Source: SHZI01 sp963802215
Lineage (GTDB): Bacteria; Pseudomonadota; Gammaproteobacteria; Steroidobacterales; GCA-2729495
Direction: 5' to 3'
DNA length: 64,000 nucleotides
Assembly: GCA_963802215.1 (NCBI GenBank)
Contig: CAWDHQ010000001.1
Location: 62,001 to 126,000, forward strand
Part shown: positions 61,039-64,000 of the stretch, one piece after another
How positions within the stretch are numbered: the first letter of the stretch is position 1
Layout: each line of letters starts with the position of its first letter
The notes under the pieces: generated by a model
Told to the model about the DNA's origin: nothing
Seen by the model: the letters and a program-made list of their open reading frames with translations, nothing else
Databases searched by the model: none
Position numbers and translations under genes: made by a program

Positions 61039-62216
61039 GTCCCGTCAGAGTACTCATGGCGGTCCCCCAGTACCCGTATCCCGTGGTCGGTGGTCTTGAA
61101 CGTCAGAGCCATGAATTGGCGAAGGCCCTCATCGGCCTCGGGGTCGAGGTTCAGGCGGTATCCGGCGTGATCGGCCCTGGCAGGCCGTCCGACGAGTGGG
61201 TCGATGGGGTATTCGTGCATCGCATTTCCTGGTCGGCGAGGAAGGCCCTGCGCTTTGCGTTCAGTCCGTTTGCCCTTCTGAGGGTCCTCTTCAGCCGGCG
61301 CAGGACCTACGACGTCGTGCACCTGCATCAGTTCAGCTGGTTCGGTGTACTGGTGATCGGCGTTGCTAGGCTGCTGGGCAAGCCTGTCCTGACGAAGCTG
61401 CCGAATGTGGCCGAGCATGGTTTGCCGGGTCTGGCTGCGTCCCGGTTTGGGGCGTTCAAGGTCGCCATCTTCAAGCGCTCTGATGCCGTCGTCGCGATGT
61501 CGCGACAGAGCCTCGATGAACTGGAGGCAATCGGGTTTCCGTTGAGCCGGGTGCTTGCCACACCCAATGGCATCTCGATGTCGGGCGTGGAACGCAGCCA
61601 GGCTGGCAAATCCCTTGGCACTGCGCTATGCCGCGTCGTATTCGTAGGTCGCCTGAGTGCGGAGAAGCGGATTGATGACCTGCTCCATGCCTGGCAGCGC
61701 GTTGTTGCAGCGGTTGGTCCGGCTGCGGAAATGGAGCTCTGGGGAACCGGGCCGCTGGAGGCCGAACTCAAGCAGTTGAGCGTCGAGCTCGGGCTTGAGG
61801 GGTCGGTGGCCTTCAGGGGGCACGTCGATTCCGTGCGGGAGCGGCTGGGAGCGATGGACGTGTTTGTCCTGCCTTCCATTATTGAGGGGAACTCGAACGC
61901 CATCCTGGAGGCGATGGCTGTAGGGTTGCCGGTCGTCAGCACGCGCGTCGGTGGTACCCCGATGCTGGTGGGGAGGACGGTCGCCGGTTCCTTGTGGAGC
62001 CGGGTGACCGGGAGTGGGTTGGCTGCCCGTCTTCTGGAACTCATCCGGGACGAGAAGTTGCGGCGCCGGGTAGGTGGCGCCATGCGCCAGCGAATAGAGG
62101 ATCACTTCGATATCCGGCATGTAGCGGCGACCTACGCGGAGGCGTACAGGCTGCTCGCGACAGGCAATCGGGACCGCCTGGCCGAGATCGGGAATCCATT
62201 GATTGCCGGCAAATAG
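61032..62216 (+). CDS. GT4 glycosyltransferase g
   Basis: A 394-residue GT-B transferase: RVLMAVPQYPYPVVGGLERQ, VVHLHQFSWFGVL, TPNGISMSG, VFVGRLSAEKRIDDLLHAW and LPSIIEGNSNAILEAMAVGLPVV (EX7E). Overlaps the amidotransferase stop by 7 nt. Last gene of the second glycosyltransferase run. Confidence 0.9.
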   Translation: MLSPVRVLMAVPQYPYPVVGGLERQSHELAKALIGLGVEVQAVSGVIGPGRPSDEWVDGVFVHRISWSARKALRFAFSPFALLRVLFSRRRTYDVVHLHQFSWFGVLVIGVARLLGKPVLTKLPNVAEHGLPGLAASRFGAFKVAIFKRSDAVVAMSRQSLDELEAIGFPLSRVLATPNGISMSGVERSQAGKSLGTALCRVVFVGRLSAEKRIDDLLHAWQRVVAAVGPAAEMELWGTGPLEAELKQLSVELGLEGSVAFRGHVDSVRERLGAMDVFVLPSIIEGNSNAILEAMAVGLPVVSTRVGGTPMLVGRTVAGSLWSRVTGSGLAARLLELIRDEKLRRRVGGAMRQRIEDHFDIRHVAATYAEAYRLLATGNRDRLAEIGNPLIAGK

Positions 62217-62316
62217 CTGTGGTCAGGGTACCGGGGGGTGCCCTGTGCACGGGTTCTCGGCGCCATGGTTCTGTCGTCATAAAGTGGAAGCGTTACCAGT
62301 CGTTAATCCTGACTTT

Positions 62317-62325
62317 TGCTAGGCT
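62317..62325 (+). promoter_or_regulatory. Extended -10-like TGCTAGGCT motif
   Basis: TGCTAGGCT lies 39 bp before the ATG of the bi-domain oxidoreductase. It matches the TGCTAG motif before the genes at 43992, 46788 and 48130. Confidence 0.4.
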
Positions 62326-62363
62326 TTCCCTTTAGTCCCGTAGCAGGCTCGACCAGCCACCCC

Positions 62364-64000
62364 ATGCACCAGATCCTCCAGGACCTCAAGCAGGGCGACA
62401 CCATCGTCGAGCAGGTGCCCGTACCACTGGTGCGCCCCGGCCACCTGCTGATCCGGTCCCGCCGGTCGCTGGTGTCCGCGGGTACGGAGCGCATGCTGCT
62501 CGAGTTCGGCCGGGCCAACTTCCTCGACAAGGCCCGCCAGCAGCCCGACAAGGTGCGGCAGGTCATCGACAAGCTGCGGACCGACGGCATCGGTCCGACG
62601 ATGCGGTCCGTCCAGGCCAAGCTCGACAAGCCCATTCCGCTCGGCTACAGCAACGCGGGCGTCGTCGTCGAGGTGGGCGAGGGCGTCACCCGCTTCGCGG
62701 TCGGCGACCGGGTGGTCTCCAACGGGCCCGCACGCCGAGTACGTGTGCGTCCCCGAGAACCTGTGTGCCGCGATTCCCGACGGCGTGGACGACGAGGCCG
62801 CCTGCTTCACCGTGGTCAGCGCCATCGCCCTGCAGGGCATCCGGCTGGTGCAGCCGACGCTCGGCGAGACCGTGGTGGTGACCGGCCTCGGGCTGATCGG
62901 CCTGCTGGCTGTGCAGCTGCTGCGGGCGAACGGCTGCCGCGTGCTGGGCATCGATCCCGACCCGGGCCGCGTGGCGCTCGCGCCGGAGCTTCGGCGCCGA
63001 GACCTGCGTGCTGTCGGCGGGCGAGGATCCCCTCGAGGCGGCACGGCGCGCGTCGGCTGGCCGCGGCGTGGACGCCGTGGTCGTCACCGCGTCCACCCAG
63101 AGCAACGAGCCGGTGCACCAGGCCGCGCAGATGTGCCGCAAGCGCGGGCGCATCGTCGCTCGTCGGCGTCACGGGACTGGAGCTGTCCCGGGCCGACTTC
63201 TACGAGAAGGAGCTGTCCTTCCAGGTGTCCTGCTCCTACGGCCCGGGCCGCTACGACCCGGCCTACGAGGAGCAGGGCCAGGACTACCCGCTGGGCTTCG
63301 TGCGCTGGACGGAGCAGCGGAACTTCGAGGCCGTGCTGGACCTGTTGGCGGCGGGACGGCTGGAGGTCGGCACGCTGGTCAGCGAGCGCTGCCGGATCGA
63401 CGACGCCGCGCGCGGCTACGAGCAGCTGGCCTCGGGCAGCCCGCTGGCCATCGTGCTGGAGTACCCGGTCGAGGTGCAGGCGCCCGTCAGCCGGATCGTC
63501 TCCCTCACGGTAGGAGCGGCTTCAGCGCGATCCCGCGATCGATCGCGCCTGAAGGCGCTCCTACAGGCGCACCCCGCGTCTCGGTCATCGGCTCCGGCAA
63601 CTACGCTGCCCAGGTCCTCATCCCCGCGCTGGCCGCGACACCGGCCCGCCTGCAGACCCTCGTGAGTGCGGCGGGTGTCAGCAGCGTGCGCACGGGCCGC
63701 AAGCACGGCTTCGCGGCCGCGGCCACCGACGCGACGGCCGCCATCACGGAGGCCGACACGGACGCGGTGGTCATTGCCACGCGCCATGACAGCCACGCGG
63801 CTCTCGTAGTCCAGGCCCTCCAGGCCCGCAAGCATGTCTTCGTGGAGAAGCCCCTGGCGATTACCCGCGCCCAGCTTGAGGAGATCGGTGCGGCCCATGC
63901 GGCAGCGGTCGCCGGCGGCTTCAACCCCGTCGTCATGGTGGGCTTCAACCGCCGTTTCGCACCCCAGGTTATCCGCATACGCGAGCTGCTGGCCGCCAGG
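62364..64000 (+). CDS. Bi-domain oxidoreductase (alcohol-dehydrogenase-like plus Gfo/Idh/MocA), frameshifted and cut by the window edge
   Basis: An MDR-type zinc-alcohol-dehydrogenase-like domain (HQILQDLKQGDTIVEQVP, GYSNAGVVVEVGEGV, TVVVTGLGLIGLLAVQLL) is followed by a Gfo/Idh/MocA domain (SVIGSGNYAAQVLIPAL, ARKHVFVEKPLAI) that runs off the right edge. Such two-domain enzymes occur in exosortase polysaccharide loci. Three frame changes (near 62730, 62990 and 63165) each fit one extra C: GGGCCC, GCGCCGG and CGTCGCTCG. A fourth, in the REP at 63510-63564, fits one missing C. Removing these restores one continuous reading frame, with the REP as linker. Pseudogene or sequence error. Confidence 0.8.
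63510..63564. repeat. REP pair between the two domains of the oxidoreductase
   Basis: Left arm GTAGGAGCGGCTTCAGCGCGATCC lacks one C relative to CAGCCGCGA in other copies; right arm is standard. It lies exactly between the dehydrogenase and Gfo/Idh/MocA coding parts. Confidence 0.85.

Overview
The window is high-GC DNA from a gram-negative bacterium, most likely a gammaproteobacterium of the Lysobacterales (Xanthomonadales)/Steroidobacterales type. The evidence is TonB-dependent receptors, an exosortase system with PrsT, and about ten short palindromic repeats (REPs) of the GTAG type (arms GTAGGAGCGCC...GGCGCGAC). No rRNA, intact tRNA, CRISPR array or IS transposase was found.

Layout. (1) 1-9.8 kb, accessory: a patatin lipoprotein running off the left edge; DUF2934; an operon of DoxX, TonB receptor, CMD/AhpD-like protein and a haloalkane-dehalogenase-like protein; a tyrosine recombinase with a perfect palindromic operator; a 3' tRNA-Ala(CGC) fragment (integration scar); a bilin-reductase-like gene; and a second copy of the dehalogenase-like gene. 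Both dehalogenase copies keep the Asp nucleophile but seem to lack the catalytic His and acid. (2) 9.8-13.6 kb: MscS channel, small proteins, SDR. (3) 13.9-19.4 kb: exosortase-EpsI fusion, wecB, prsT. (4) 19.5-22.7 kb: class III CoA-transferase, amidohydrolase, and a small winged-helix/nucleotidyltransferase pair behind a 38-bp concentric palindrome. (5) 22.7-26.8 kb: a TPP-riboswitch operon for thiamine scavenging (TonB receptor, thiamine-binding protein, PnuT, kinase). (6) 27.0-27.7 kb: a VPxPxA-type C-terminal sorting-signal protein, the only exosortase substrate seen. (7) 28-64 kb: a large exopolysaccharide locus.

The polysaccharide locus begins with Wzz/GNVR, BY-kinase and XrtA-type ATPase. 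It then holds two Wzx flippases, two Wzy/ligase-like proteins, seven GT4 glycosyltransferases, WecG/TagA, four class II asparagine-synthase-type amidotransferases, a methyltransferase, two putative glycoside hydrolases, a second exosortase-EpsI fusion and two Gfo/Idh/MocA-containing oxidoreductases. It looks like two assembly units placed side by side and sharing one Wzz/kinase. The first unit (about 31.6-39.4 kb) has much lower GC than its flanks, and no REPs lie between 27.84 and 63.51 kb, so this block was probably acquired.

REPs are entangled with genes in the rest of the window. They supply the TAG stop codon of five genes, the signal-peptide codons of the thiamine receptor, the C-terminal tail of the thiamine-binding protein, and a would-be interdomain linker in the last gene. 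The glycosyltransferase at 55.6 kb and the last gene (62.4 kb to the edge) carry frameshifts; those in the last gene are all single extra C residues and may be sequence errors.
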